Shown: positions 16,141-25,600, counted from the first letter of the stretch. The stretch is 39,350 nt of DNA from UMGS1649 sp045651205 (GCA_045651205.1 JAZRSA010000010.1:1-39350), one strand, 5' to 3'. Translations and numbers: made by a program. The notes: generated from the sequence alone by a model not told the origin.

Positions 16141-17626
16141 ACTCACATTTAAAGTAAACGGCCCTAAAGATGGAAACATATCTCCGCTTCTCAAAGCGGT
16201 TACCAAGATTAAGTGCAAACTTTATCTTGATGTAGAAAACGGTTATGTAACCGTAGAGAACGTCCACGACGATCTCATTGACCCTGTTATTGATCTCATC
16301 AATGAGTACTACGTACTCTTAGGTGTGGAGGTAGATAACCTTGTAGATGAAGAACGAACAGTTCTTTCTGTTGTAGAATTTCCTCCCGAAGGTACTATGG
16401 AATCTGACAGCGACCGTGAAGTAGTTTCTGTCACAGAATTTTCTGAAGAACATCCTGAAGGGCGTGAAGTTCCCGAAGAAGAATTCAAAGATGAAGAAAG
16501 TGGTGAACGCGAAGTTATATCCGTAGAAGAATTTCCCGCAGAACCCAAGGTGGTTGGGCCTCAAAGTGAAGACGATCTTATCGTAAAGAAAATCGAATTC
16601 CAGAATCCTGCCATCGAAACTGCTATGAACAAGCTTCTTAAAACGGCTTTTTGGGCAATGTATAAGCAGTGCGGCAGCGAAAAGGAAATAGTAAATCACA
16701 TTTGGACTGCAATTCGCGAAATGAGTCTTAAGTATACGGACCCCAATATCATCGAATTCTCTGTTGGTGATATTGTAGACTGTTACTTCGGCACACATCT
16801 TCCTCGCGAAATCAACGGCAGCCATGTTCTTGGCATCGTCCTTGATATTACAGCAGACAAGATGGTATACATTGTTCCTATCACCAAAGCGCTCGAAGAT
16901 ATTGATGCCAAGGTATACATTACCTTCCACAGAGATATCGATGTAGACTACTACTACGAGCAGTACTATGGCGGCACCGCCCTTTTGGATAAAGGCCGCT
17001 ATCTTCGTGCAGAAAGACTTCAGACGGTTGTTGGCAAAGCTAAGCCGGAATTCTTGTACAATCTGGTTACTTTGCTTCCCAAGGCAAGAGATTACAGCGC
17101 AAACTTTGAACATCTCTTTGAAGACATCCAAGGTTCCGAACCGGAAATGATTTTTGAAGATGAACCATTAAACGGCGATTCCTCTTCTACCAGCGAAAGC
17201 ACAGTTACAGCAGAAGGAACAAATTCTTCAACATCTTCTTCTGAAGTTGGTTCCTCTAACCTTCCCAAAGGACAAACCGCAGAGGATGTTATCCTTGTAG
17301 TTGTTGGCGATGCATTAAAACTTATTGAAGTCGGCGGTTCCATTTTGGGTAACACACGCACCTTCCTTGAGACTATTGGTATGCCCACAGACAATCCTCT
17401 TATTAACGAAGCGTTCCTTGCTTCTACTTCTATTAAGCGAATCACTTACGAAAATATCATCGCTGAAGTTATGAAAACAAACTCTGAACTCACCGAAGAT
17501 TTCGTAAAAGACGGCCTTAAGGATGCTTTCAGAAGTTGGACAGCATCCAAACCCGAGCTTGCTCCTTACAACAGACTTGCTATAACCTCTCTGCTTAAGC
17601 TTTTTGCTAAAGCAGTTAATGGTTAA
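16133..17626 (+). CDS. Paralogous multidomain protein with degenerate MazF-like domain
   Basis: 497 residues with the same plan as its upstream neighbour: an N-terminal alpha/beta domain (1-68), an acidic linker with four imperfect REVxSVxEF repeats (75-137), a helical segment (158-200), a MazF-like barrel (about 208-318; FSVGDIVDCYFG, HVLGIVLDITADK, VPITKA, ALLDKGRYLRAERLQTV), a Ser/Thr-rich linker (345-380) and a helical C-terminus (383-495). The position of the catalytic MazF Arg is occupied by Ser230/His231, while Thr251 is kept, so it is probably inactive and could bind or control the intact paralog. AAAGGAG lies before ATG; the start overlaps the previous stop. Codon use is GC-rich and C-ending: I count 30 of 60 G+C at 16921-16980. 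Confidence 0.8.
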   Translation: MNRLTFKVNGPKDGNISPLLKAVTKIKCKLYLDVENGYVTVENVHDDLIDPVIDLINEYYVLLGVEVDNLVDEERTVLSVVEFPPEGTMESDSDREVVSVTEFSEEHPEGREVPEEEFKDEESGEREVISVEEFPAEPKVVGPQSEDDLIVKKIEFQNPAIETAMNKLLKTAFWAMYKQCGSEKEIVNHIWTAIREMSLKYTDPNIIEFSVGDIVDCYFGTHLPREINGSHVLGIVLDITADKMVYIVPITKALEDIDAKVYITFHRDIDVDYYYEQYYGGTALLDKGRYLRAERLQTVVGKAKPEFLYNLVTLLPKARDYSANFEHLFEDIQGSEPEMIFEDEPLNGDSSSTSESTVTAEGTNSSTSSSEVGSSNLPKGQTAEDVILVVVGDALKLIEVGGSILGNTRTFLETIGMPTDNPLINEAFLASTSIKRITYENIIAEVMKTNSELTEDFVKDGLKDAFRSWTASKPELAPYNRLAITSLLKLFAKAVNG

Positions 17627-17657
17627 GCTATTGTTAAACTAAAACTTAATATTAAAC

Positions 17658-17690
17658 AAACCGTGTAGGATATTTCCTACACGGTTTTAC
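17658..17690. terminator. Bidirectional terminator between the MazF-fusion operon and the metal ABC operon
   Basis: Perfect 13-bp arms 17658-17670 / 17675-17687 with loop TATT. Flanking A and T runs allow use by both convergent operons. Confidence 0.92.
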
Positions 17691-17717
17691 TTATCTTTTA
17701 TATTATTTTTCTTTATA

Positions 17718-18551
17718 TTATCTCTTTCTAAATACAAACGTTACTGCATACATTATTCCAGATATAACTACTATAGTTGGCCCTGTTGCTACTGCAAATA
17801 CATAAGATAATATTAATCCTGTAAATCCAGCTATAAGTGAGAATAATATTGAATATACTGTATATTCTCTCATATTTCCAGATATATTTCTTGCTGCAGC
17901 AGCTGGTAATATAAGAAGTGCATTTATTAAAAGTATACCAACCCATTTAATTGTTAGCATTACAAGAACTGCAATAAGTATACCAAATATATTTTCAATA
18001 ACTTGTACCTTTATACCTTTTGCTCTTGCTAAAGATGTATCTGTGCTTATAGTTATTAACTTGTTAGATAATTTACACCAAATTAACACTGTAACTATTA
18101 ACATTATTAACAACATAAATATTTCACTTAAAGTTACACTTAATATATCTCCTACTAAATACTGAGAATATTTATTTATTCCACCGTACTTAGATAAAAG
18201 AACTAAACCTAACGCAATAGATACTGATGAAAATACACTAATAATTGTATCTGTTGATGCAGTCTTTTTGTTCTTTATATAATTTAAAAGTATTGCAAAT
18301 ATTACTGCAAAAATTACCATAGATAAAGAATAATTGCTTATTCCAAGTATTGCTCCAATTGCTATTCCTGTTAATGCAGAATGCCCTAATGCATCTGAGA
18401 AGAATGACATTTTGTTGTTTACTATCATACTTCCAACAAGCCCAAACAGCGGTGAAATTATAAATATTGCAAGAAGTGCATTCTTCATAAAGTCGTATTC
18501 CATAAAGCTAAAAGGTAATATAAATTCTATTATGTTATATATCATTTCCAT
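17718..18551 (-). CDS. znuB: Zinc/manganese ABC transporter permease (ZnuB-like)
   Basis: 277 residues, about eight hydrophobic helices, of the ABC-3 family of metal permeases (FMKNALLAIFIISPLFGLVGSM at the N-terminus is split across the first helices; SDALGHSALTGIAIG is the family signature). It forms the membrane channel with the ATPase encoded just upstream and imports metal delivered by the binding protein at 19293. Its start lies 1 base after the ATPase stop. Zn2+ is favoured over Mn2+ by the His-rich loop in the binding protein, but the metal is inferred. Confidence 0.9.
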   Translation of the reverse strand: MEMIYNIIEFILPFSFMEYDFMKNALLAIFIISPLFGLVGSMIVNNKMSFFSDALGHSALTGIAIGAILGISNYSLSMVIFAVIFAILLNYIKNKKTASTDTIISVFSSVSIALGLVLLSKYGGINKYSQYLVGDILSVTLSEIFMLLIMLIVTVLIWCKLSNKLITISTDTSLARAKGIKVQVIENIFGILIAVLVMLTIKWVGILLINALLILPAAAARNISGNMREYTVYSILFSLIAGFTGLILSYVFAVATGPTIVVISGIMYAVTFVFRKR

Positions 18552-18552
18552 A

Positions 18553-19284
18553 CTATATTACCTCCATTCCAAATTCGTTCTTAAATTCAGAACTTGTTAG
18601 TACTTCTTCTGGCTTTCCTGCTTTTAATACCTTTTTGTTAATTAGTACAACTTTGTCTGCGTATTCTCTTACATATTCAAAGTCATGAGAAACAATTAAT
18701 ATTGCAATATCATGTTCCTCTTTAATCTTGTCGATTAAGTTATAGAAGTCTTGTTTGCCACTAGCATCAATTCCAGATACCGGCTCATCCATTATTAATA
18801 ATTCCGGATAAGGTAATGTTGCTGCTGCAATTAATACTCTTTGAACTTGTCCACCAGACAGGTCACATATTCTTTTATCTATAAGACTGTCTGCACCAAA
18901 TTCTTTTAAGTGTTCTACTATCCTTGCATATTGTTTCTTAGATTTATATAAACAAACTGGGCCTTTGCCTGTTACACTTGCTATAAAATCATAAACGCTC
19001 ATTGGTGATGATTCTATCTCTAATTTTTGTGGTACATATCCTATTGTTAATTTTGTACTATTATTGTGTTTACTAGAAAAACTAATACTACCTGTATATG
19101 GCACTTCGTTTAATATAGCTCTTACTAACGTAGATTTACCAGCACCATTTTTACCAACTAGCATTGTTGTTTCATTACAATGCATATGTAGCGAGATGCT
19201 ATCTAGTATTGTATTATCTTCAATTTTAACTGTTATATTCTCTAATTTAGTACAACAGTGTTTACAATCCTCTTTCTTTGCCAT
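18553..19284 (-). CDS. znuC: Zinc/manganese ABC transporter ATP-binding protein (ZnuC-like)
   Basis: 243 residues with Walker A GKNGAGKST (44-52), Q-loop in GYVPQK, signature LSGGQ (142-146), Walker B LLIMDEP (162-168) and a switch His in VSHD. It powers metal import on the cytosolic face. Unusual: the N-terminus carries a CKHCC cluster (residues 7-11) that I would not expect in ZnuC/AdcC-type ATPases; it might bind metal. It is the middle gene of the binding protein-ATPase-permease operon. Confidence 0.92.
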   Translation of the reverse strand: MAKKEDCKHCCTKLENITVKIEDNTILDSISLHMHCNETTMLVGKNGAGKSTLVRAILNEVPYTGSISFSSKHNNSTKLTIGYVPQKLEIESSPMSVYDFIASVTGKGPVCLYKSKKQYARIVEHLKEFGADSLIDKRICDLSGGQVQRVLIAAATLPYPELLIMDEPVSGIDASGKQDFYNLIDKIKEEHDIAILIVSHDFEYVREYADKVVLINKKVLKAGKPEEVLTSSEFKNEFGMEVI

Positions 19285-19292
19285 CTTTCCTC

Positions 19293-20210
19293 CTATTTCA
19301 ACGCTTCTTTAATCACGTTCAAATTTTCTCTCATTATATTTATATATTCTGTGTTATCATTCTTACCACTTGTTATTGGATTTAATTCATATATTTTAAC
19401 TCCTGCCTCTTTAGCAACAGTATTTGCAATACTCATATTATATCCAGTTTCAACAAATATACATTTTACATTGTGTTCTCTTATCTCTTTTACAATGCTA
19501 ACTATTTCACTAGCGCTTGCAGATTCGCCATGTTCTTTTTCTATTTTAGTTACAACATTTAGCCCAAATTCTTTTGCAAAGTAATCAAAAGATTCGTGGA
19601 ATGTAACTATATTTTTATTTGGTAAATATTTTATTACATTTTCCATTTCAGTTTTTAATTCTTCAAGTTCTTTTATATATTCTCTAGAATTGTTTAAATA
19701 CTTTTCAGCATTTTTGCTATCTAACTTAACCAATCCTTCAGTAATATTTTCTATTTGTTTAATATAGTTTGCTATACTTACAAATATATGCGAGTTGTAT
19801 TCTTTCTCTTCACCTTCATGATCATGATTATGATGGCATTCCATTTCTATTAACTCAATTCCTTTAGAAGAATCTATTATCTCTAAATTAGAATAATTAG
19901 AAATAACATTTGATAAAAATCCTTCCATACCCGCTCCGTTTATAACTAAGATATCACTATCTACTAAAGATACCATTTCTTCTGTCGTCAACGTGTATTC
20001 ATGAAGACAAGAAGTTGTTCCTTTAGTTAGGTTTGTAACTTCTACATCTTCTACGCCTTCAGCTATATTTAGTACAGCAACATACATTGGATAAAATGAT
20101 GTTGTAATATTTAATTTTTCATCTCTCTTAGTTTCTACCATACTTGCTATAACTAATACTATAATTACCCATATAGCAAGAATAACTGGTATAACAATAT
20201 TCTTTTTCAT
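19293..20210 (-). CDS. znuA: Zinc/manganese ABC transporter substrate-binding protein (ZnuA-like)
   Basis: 305 residues of the cluster 9 (ZnuA/AdcA/MntA) metal-binding family: TTSFYPMYVAVLNIAEG, LVINGAGMEGF, a His-rich segment CHHNHDH (near residue 125), HIFVSIANY with a ligand His, FHESFDYFA and FVETGY. The N-terminal hydrophobic segment has no lipobox Cys, so it is a signal peptide or uncleaved anchor rather than a lipoprotein. I use the ATG at 20210, following AGGTG, not the GTG nine bases earlier, which is part of the RBS. First gene of the operon, with -10 at 20229-20234. Confidence 0.9.
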   Translation of the reverse strand: MKKNIVIPVILAIWVIIVLVIASMVETKRDEKLNITTSFYPMYVAVLNIAEGVEDVEVTNLTKGTTSCLHEYTLTTEEMVSLVDSDILVINGAGMEGFLSNVISNYSNLEIIDSSKGIELIEMECHHNHDHEGEEKEYNSHIFVSIANYIKQIENITEGLVKLDSKNAEKYLNNSREYIKELEELKTEMENVIKYLPNKNIVTFHESFDYFAKEFGLNVVTKIEKEHGESASASEIVSIVKEIREHNVKCIFVETGYNMSIANTVAKEAGVKIYELNPITSGKNDNTEYINIMRENLNVIKEALK

Positions 20211-20228
20211 TAAAGTCACCTATCTTTA

Positions 20229-20237
20229 ATTATACCA
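20229..20237 (-). promoter_or_regulatory. Extended -10 of the metal ABC operon
   Basis: TGGTATAAT on the minus strand (TATAAT at 20234-20229). The -35 region is poor. The leader is only about 12 bases. I see no convincing Zur box. Confidence 0.6.
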
Positions 20238-20283
20238 TATTTTAAGTTATTTTGGAACTAGTTTGACATAACTTTCCAAAGAA

Positions 20284-20314
20284 AAAACTTGCTAGTATTT
20301 ATCTAGCAAGTTTT
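20284..20314 (-). terminator. Terminator overlapping the stop of the small membrane protein
   Basis: Perfect 12-bp arms 20284-20295 / 20303-20314. On the minus strand the stem contains the TAG stop at 20305-20303 and is followed by a T run. Confidence 0.88.
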
Positions 20315-20683
20315 ATTTTCATCATCTACTTCTTTTAATTCTTTCTTTTCATATTCTTCCTCATTGAATGCAAACATTGTTGCCCAATACCATATAATTA
20401 CTATAATAACCTCTAAGTAATCTTTAAATACAGCATTTTCTGGTAATTCGCAAAGAATTATTGGTATTATTAGTGTCCCTATTCCTAGCAAATCTTCTCT
20501 CCATCCTGTAAATTTTTTATTTGTTAATTTACATAGAATCTTAAAAGTTGGAAGTAGCATGAAAGCTAAAGCAAAAAATATTACACAATCACTTTTATCT
20601 ATAAATAATGCCGCGATTAACAGGCACATTGCTGCAAGTACATACCTTACTATTACTTCTAGTATCTTTATTGCTTTTTTCAT
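20303..20683 (-). CDS. Small membrane protein of unknown function
   Basis: 126 residues with about three to four hydrophobic segments (roughly 10-26, 33-50, 66-80 and 88-104) and a charged, Glu/Lys-rich C-terminal tail. No family is recognised. RBS GGAGGGGG lies before ATG. The gene follows the phosphatase gene on the same strand with a 19-base gap, so they are probably one transcript ending at 20284. Confidence 0.75.
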   Translation of the reverse strand: MKKAIKILEVIVRYVLAAMCLLIAALFIDKSDCVIFFALAFMLLPTFKILCKLTNKKFTGWREDLLGIGTLIIPIILCELPENAVFKDYLEVIIVIIWYWATMFAFNEEEYEKKELKEVDDENKTC

Positions 20684-20702
20684 CCTTCCCCCTCCAAAGT
20701 GC

Positions 20703-21443
20703 TTATACTAACACCTTATTCTTAAATGATTGTTTCATTTCATCTGTAACGCCTAGCGCTTCTTTTATATAATTCTCTATTGTTCCATATGTTCCTTTTA
20801 TTGCCGCTATTGCTGTTTCTAAATACGATTCATGTACCATATAATAGCTTCTTGCTTTTTCAGCTAGCTCTTTATTCCACATTAATATGTTTATTAATGC
20901 ATAGAATAAATTAGCTTTAGGTTTATGTTTTTTGTTTATTTCTAAATAATTATTCATTATTGTGTTTTCATCCACATCTAGTATGTTTAATAGCAACATT
21001 GCTACTATTCCTGTTCTGTCTTTACCTGCTGTACAATGAAAAAGTATTGGATATGTATCTGAATTAATTATCTCATGAAGTATATTTTTTAATTGGCTTA
21101 TTGAATACTCGTCTGTAACCATTAACCTATATAGATTTTCTATACTAACCATGTTCATTAACATTTTTAATTTATTTTCTTCTTTTTCATGAGTTATACC
21201 TGCTGTCTTTTCCTTAAATATTGGCATATGCAAATATTTTATATTATCTATTACTGTATTTGGTTTTTCGTCTGATTCAACAAAAGTTCTTAAATCTATT
21301 ACTTTAGATAATTTGTATTTTCTTATTTGTTCTATATCTTTCTTGTTTATTTTATATAGACTTTTACCTCTTACAATCATATTGCTTTTTATAGTTTTGC
21401 CTTCTTTGTTTTTTATTCCACCTAAATCTCTATATAATAACAT
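20703..21443 (-). CDS. Tyrosine-protein phosphatase (PtpB/LipA-like, Y_phosphatase3)
   Basis: 246 residues. The P-loop HCTAGKDRTG gives Cys137 and Arg143 of the CX5R active site. The N-terminal FRDLGG-type motif appears as LYRDLGG (3-9) and RGKSLY follows, both typical of the bacterial PtpB-like family. These enzymes dephosphorylate phosphotyrosine or phosphoinositides; the substrate here is unknown. No signal peptide, so cytosolic. GGAGAC lies before ATG. Divergent from the DUF3137 gene across a 154-base spacer. Confidence 0.87.
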   Translation of the reverse strand: MLLYRDLGGIKNKEGKTIKSNMIVRGKSLYKINKKDIEQIRKYKLSKVIDLRTFVESDEKPNTVIDNIKYLHMPIFKEKTAGITHEKEENKLKMLMNMVSIENLYRLMVTDEYSISQLKNILHEIINSDTYPILFHCTAGKDRTGIVAMLLLNILDVDENTIMNNYLEINKKHKPKANLFYALINILMWNKELAEKARSYYMVHESYLETAIAAIKGTYGTIENYIKEALGVTDEMKQSFKNKVLV

Positions 21444-21597
21444 ATTGTCTCCATTCTTAATTTATCTCTAAGCTAAATTATACTATATACTCGCCAAAAC
21501 ACAAGTAATTAATATTAATTTAACACTTCATTACATCTATTTACATTTTTACGCTATAATGATAAAGTTATATTGTTAAAATATTAGGAGAATATCT

Positions 21598-22566
21598 ATG
21601 TATACAAAAACCAAATTAAGAAGAAAACAAGATCCAAATAAATTCGAACAAATTTATGCAGAATTAGAAAATATATATGAAGTTAACTTTGCTGATACAG
21701 CAAAAAAAGTAAACAACAGACTTAAAGTTGCTATTTTTACTCTGATAATTGCAACTATTCTTTTACTTATTACTTTAATACAAGTCACTATGAGTAATGG
21801 AACAATAGACTGGCGAATTGCCATAGCAGGAGTAGCTCTTATATTATTCTCTCCGTTAATTTATATTGGTAGAAGTAATGAAGAAAAGAATTTTGTAAAA
21901 GATTTTAAAATGTTAATACTAGATAATTTGGTTAAAAGTTTTTCTAAAGGATTGACTTTCCATCCCGTTTCAAATGACAAAAATAATATTTTAGAGTCAT
22001 ATAAAGATGCTGGTTTTGACATTTCACAACTTCCTTACTATTCAACAGTCGATGATGTAATTGACGGCAAATTATCTAACGGTAAATCTATTAGAATATC
22101 TGAACTTTGGTTAAGAAAAAGAAGCGGTGATAATACTACAACTATATTCCAAGGATTATTTGTTGAAACAGATGTATCTAAAAGTATTAACTCAGATCTT
22201 TGTATAATAGATCAATATAGCGGATTAGTAGACACTTCAAGATATACCCAATTGAAACTAGAAAGTTCAGAATTTGAAAAACTTTTTAATGTTTATACAG
22301 ACAATCAAATAACCGCTGCTCAATTACTTACAAGCGATACTTTAACCAAACTTTCAAAATTACGTGAAGATTACGGAATGGTTTTTGATATTATAATAAA
22401 AAACAATAAACTTTATGTTAGATTTAATGTTGGTGGTATGTTCGAAAGCATTCAACAAAAGAACAGATTGGATAAAGAAGATACTTTTGTTTACTATAGT
22501 ATTATTAATTACATTTTACTTGTAGTAGATGAAATAAATAATATTGTTAATGAAACAGCATCATAA
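21598..22566 (+). CDS. DUF3137 family membrane protein
   Basis: 322 residues. Two membrane segments (about 42-64 and 72-92) are followed by a large cytosolic domain. ELWLRK, GLFVETDVSK, LESSEFEKLFNVYTDNQITA and AQLLTSD correspond to the DUF3137 pattern. The molecular function of the family is unknown. TTAGGAGAATATCT lies before ATG. A -10 TATAAT at 21555-21560 is the likely promoter. Monocistronic, closed by the hairpin at 22605. Confidence 0.8.
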   Translation: MYTKTKLRRKQDPNKFEQIYAELENIYEVNFADTAKKVNNRLKVAIFTLIIATILLLITLIQVTMSNGTIDWRIAIAGVALILFSPLIYIGRSNEEKNFVKDFKMLILDNLVKSFSKGLTFHPVSNDKNNILESYKDAGFDISQLPYYSTVDDVIDGKLSNGKSIRISELWLRKRSGDNTTTIFQGLFVETDVSKSINSDLCIIDQYSGLVDTSRYTQLKLESSEFEKLFNVYTDNQITAAQLLTSDTLTKLSKLREDYGMVFDIIIKNNKLYVRFNVGGMFESIQQKNRLDKEDTFVYYSIINYILLVVDEINNIVNETAS

Positions 22567-22604
22567 ATCATAGGATTAATTATTATAAATTTAAATATAA
22601 TAAT

Positions 22605-22640
22605 AAAACAAGTCGGAAGTTTTTCCGACTTGTTTTATTT
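22605..22640 (+). terminator. Terminator between the DUF3137 gene and the T4SS-like operon
   Basis: Perfect 14-bp arms 22605-22618 / 22623-22636 with loop GTTT. Flanking A and T runs make it usable from both sides of this convergent junction. Confidence 0.9.
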
Positions 22641-22674
22641 ATCTTTATAAAGAAATATTAATTTGTATTTTATA

Positions 22675-25600
22675 TTACATTCCCCAATCATTTTTATCTG
22701 GGCAACCCGCATCAGAATTTGCATATAACTGACTTGGCATTGTGTTTTTATCTATTAAATATAATGGTTCTTTTTTCTTCGCTGACCAGAAGCCACCAGT
22801 TGTTCCATATCTCGTTTCAAAATGTAAATGGTAACCTGTAGATCGTCCTGTAGTGCCTACATAACCTATTACTTGTCCAGCTTCAACTTTTGTTCCTACA
22901 CCTAATGAGCTTTGTCTTACCATATGACCATATAATGTATACCAACCGTCACCATGATCGATAATAACATAATAACCATAACCACTAGCCATAAACTGAT
23001 TTGTTATAACCTTACCCGCTTTGGCTGCTAATATTTTAGTGCCCTTGGGTGCAGCTATATCGTCTCCACCATGATTTTCTGTTCCAGAACCCAATACTGT
23101 ACCTCTTAAACCTGTACAGCTTGTTAATACCGGTCTTTCTATTTCTTCAAGTGGCCATCCAAACGAACCTGTTGGAAGTGTTGAATAATCCGTATGTACA
23201 CCAGTTGAAGTGTATGGTTTACCTTTATATGTTCTTATAGCATCATAAGCAGCAATTAAGTCATCTGAATTTACTACAAATGAATTGCTTGAATCTGCAC
23301 TTATTTTTTCTATTACATATGCAAGTCTATTGTCATACGTAATATAGTCTTCTATTGTTGTTCCACTTCCACCTGCTCTTAATTTTTTTACCACATATTC
23401 TTTTTCTTGTGAACTTGTCATTTCTAGCATTTCATCCCATGTAGTTACTTCTTTTATTACATTAGTATATTTTATTATCTGCTCAACTTTTAAATCATCT
23501 GTCTTAGCAACAATAGTTTTAGAAATAACATTTGTTCCACTTGTTGTAGCTGTATTTGTTACTTTATTATTGTCTACTTTTTTCATAGCCACATCATTAT
23601 CAAATCCACTTGTAGCTACTTCTTTTACTTCTTCCACAGACCTATGTGTTTTTACATCATATGTCCAATTATACATTGCATCAAAAGTAGAACCTTTAGT
23701 TACAGATATTGCCCAATTCCTTTCAGAAGCAAAGGTTAATGGATATTTAGTATTTATAAAATCTTGAACTATATTTGAAGCATAGTACCATCCTGTTGCT
23801 AATATTTCTTTGGCTTTTGCCCAGAATTGTCTTAAAGCTTCTTCTAATCCTTTAGCAAAATTTTTAATCTTCTCCCAAAATGTATATTCAACTTTCTTTG
23901 TAGCTTGTCCTCGGGTACAACCATGTGCTCCAGTATTATAATCCGAATCTGTACAACTCACCTTATTATTTTCACCGTCAGTATATGTTGTAACCGCTTT
24001 CTTACATCCGCCAGTACCATTCTTATAGTCTGAATCTGTGCAACTTACCGTATTATAATCTTTATTTTTTCCAGAACCTACGAATTCTTTCATCTCGTCT
24101 TCTGAAATATTTTCAGCATATTTTGTTGTACCATTTTCGTTATAGCTTATTAAATTTCCGTCGCTACCATATATATTATATTTTACCGTTTTATCTCCTA
24201 AATCTTTAGTTGTTTCTACAGAATAAGTTCTAAGTGCATAAAGCGATACATTTACTTCAAAGTCTCCACCTGTTCCTAAATTATCTACATAGTATTTATA
24301 TACTTTATTTGCAAAAGCTAAATCTCTAGTACTAGTATATGCTGCATATATTTCTACCCAACTTGGCAAGAAATCCTCTACAGCTGCTATTAACTGGTCT
24401 TGATCTGGAAGCGATTGTGCTTTCCAACTTTGTAATAGCGATAGTTTATCTGTTATTCCAAATACATCTGCTGCATTTATTGCCGCATCTCCTGCGCTCC
24501 ACAATGTAGTTGGCACATATAAGTTTGATGTAAATGGATTTATATCTCCTATAACTTTAAAAGTTATAGATTTAGTTGTTTTGTTTTCTTTACAAAAATC
24601 TGTTAAATTTTGTGACACTCTTCCTATTGTTGTATCTGTACAAAAATTCTTTAATGTATCATCTATAAATCCAGAACCTGTTCCAGATATACCAGTGTAA
24701 TACACCTGCCATTTGATTTTATTAAACGCAACTTTTTCTAATTTTAACCAATTGAACAAACTATAAGCTTCATAAGCATTTGCTATTATTTTGTTTTTTA
24801 CTAATAGTTCGAACAACCAATCTATTATTTCTTTATCTTCACCCTCAACGCCATTTGCTTCTGTCGCCATAGTATCTATCATGCCAATCAAAGTATCTGT
24901 AAATCCAAAATATTTATTTTCAACCATTAAATATTCAATTACTAACCTTGCTATTTGAAGGTCAGTAAAATATATTAAATCTTTTGAATATTGTTCATCA
25001 AAAGCTTCATTTAATGCATTTGTAAACTTAATATTCTTTTGCTGGTCAATAGCATCTAATGTTTCACCATAAAATGCTACAATTGTTCCAGCCAATCCAG
25101 ATAATGGCGCACTTGCTGATGAAATTGTTATTCCAGTGTTCATAAAGTCTGTGCATCCACTACTTTCTGCACATGCTACCGCATCTCTTAAAGCATCTGT
25201 TTTATTAGTTGTATTACTGTACATTAATAAAAATATTATTGCAAATACTAAAGCTATTAGCGAAAATAAAATTATTAACGGCGAAACTTCAAATATTCTT
25301 CTTAATGCAGTTACGTCTACATCTGTTTTTTCTTTTACTTTCTTTTCAACTTTTTTTCTAATTTTAAAGCCTAATTTAATAGTATCTACTGTTATTTTAA
25401 CAGCAGTAAGAGCTACATCGGCTATAGCCAAAGCCCAACCGACATAAGGTACAAACTTAACCGCTGTTCCCGCTACTACTTTCGTTCCTGTTACCGCAGC
25501 TTTAACACCAGTTTTAGCCGCTGTTGCTGCACCTTTGGCTGCAGCTTTAGTTCCTGCTTTAACTGCTTGTTTTGTACCTTCTTTAGCGGCCTTTTTAGCA

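Noticed and set aside
16319..17131. 270-codon minus-strand open frame opposite the second MazF fusion
   Set aside because: It lies fully inside a gene with an RBS, coupling to its neighbour and a domain-level paralog. The antisense product is Phe-rich and unlike any family.
20220..20280. Zur box upstream of the metal ABC operon
   Set aside because: No dyad resembling the Zur consensus could be found, only AT-rich sequence.
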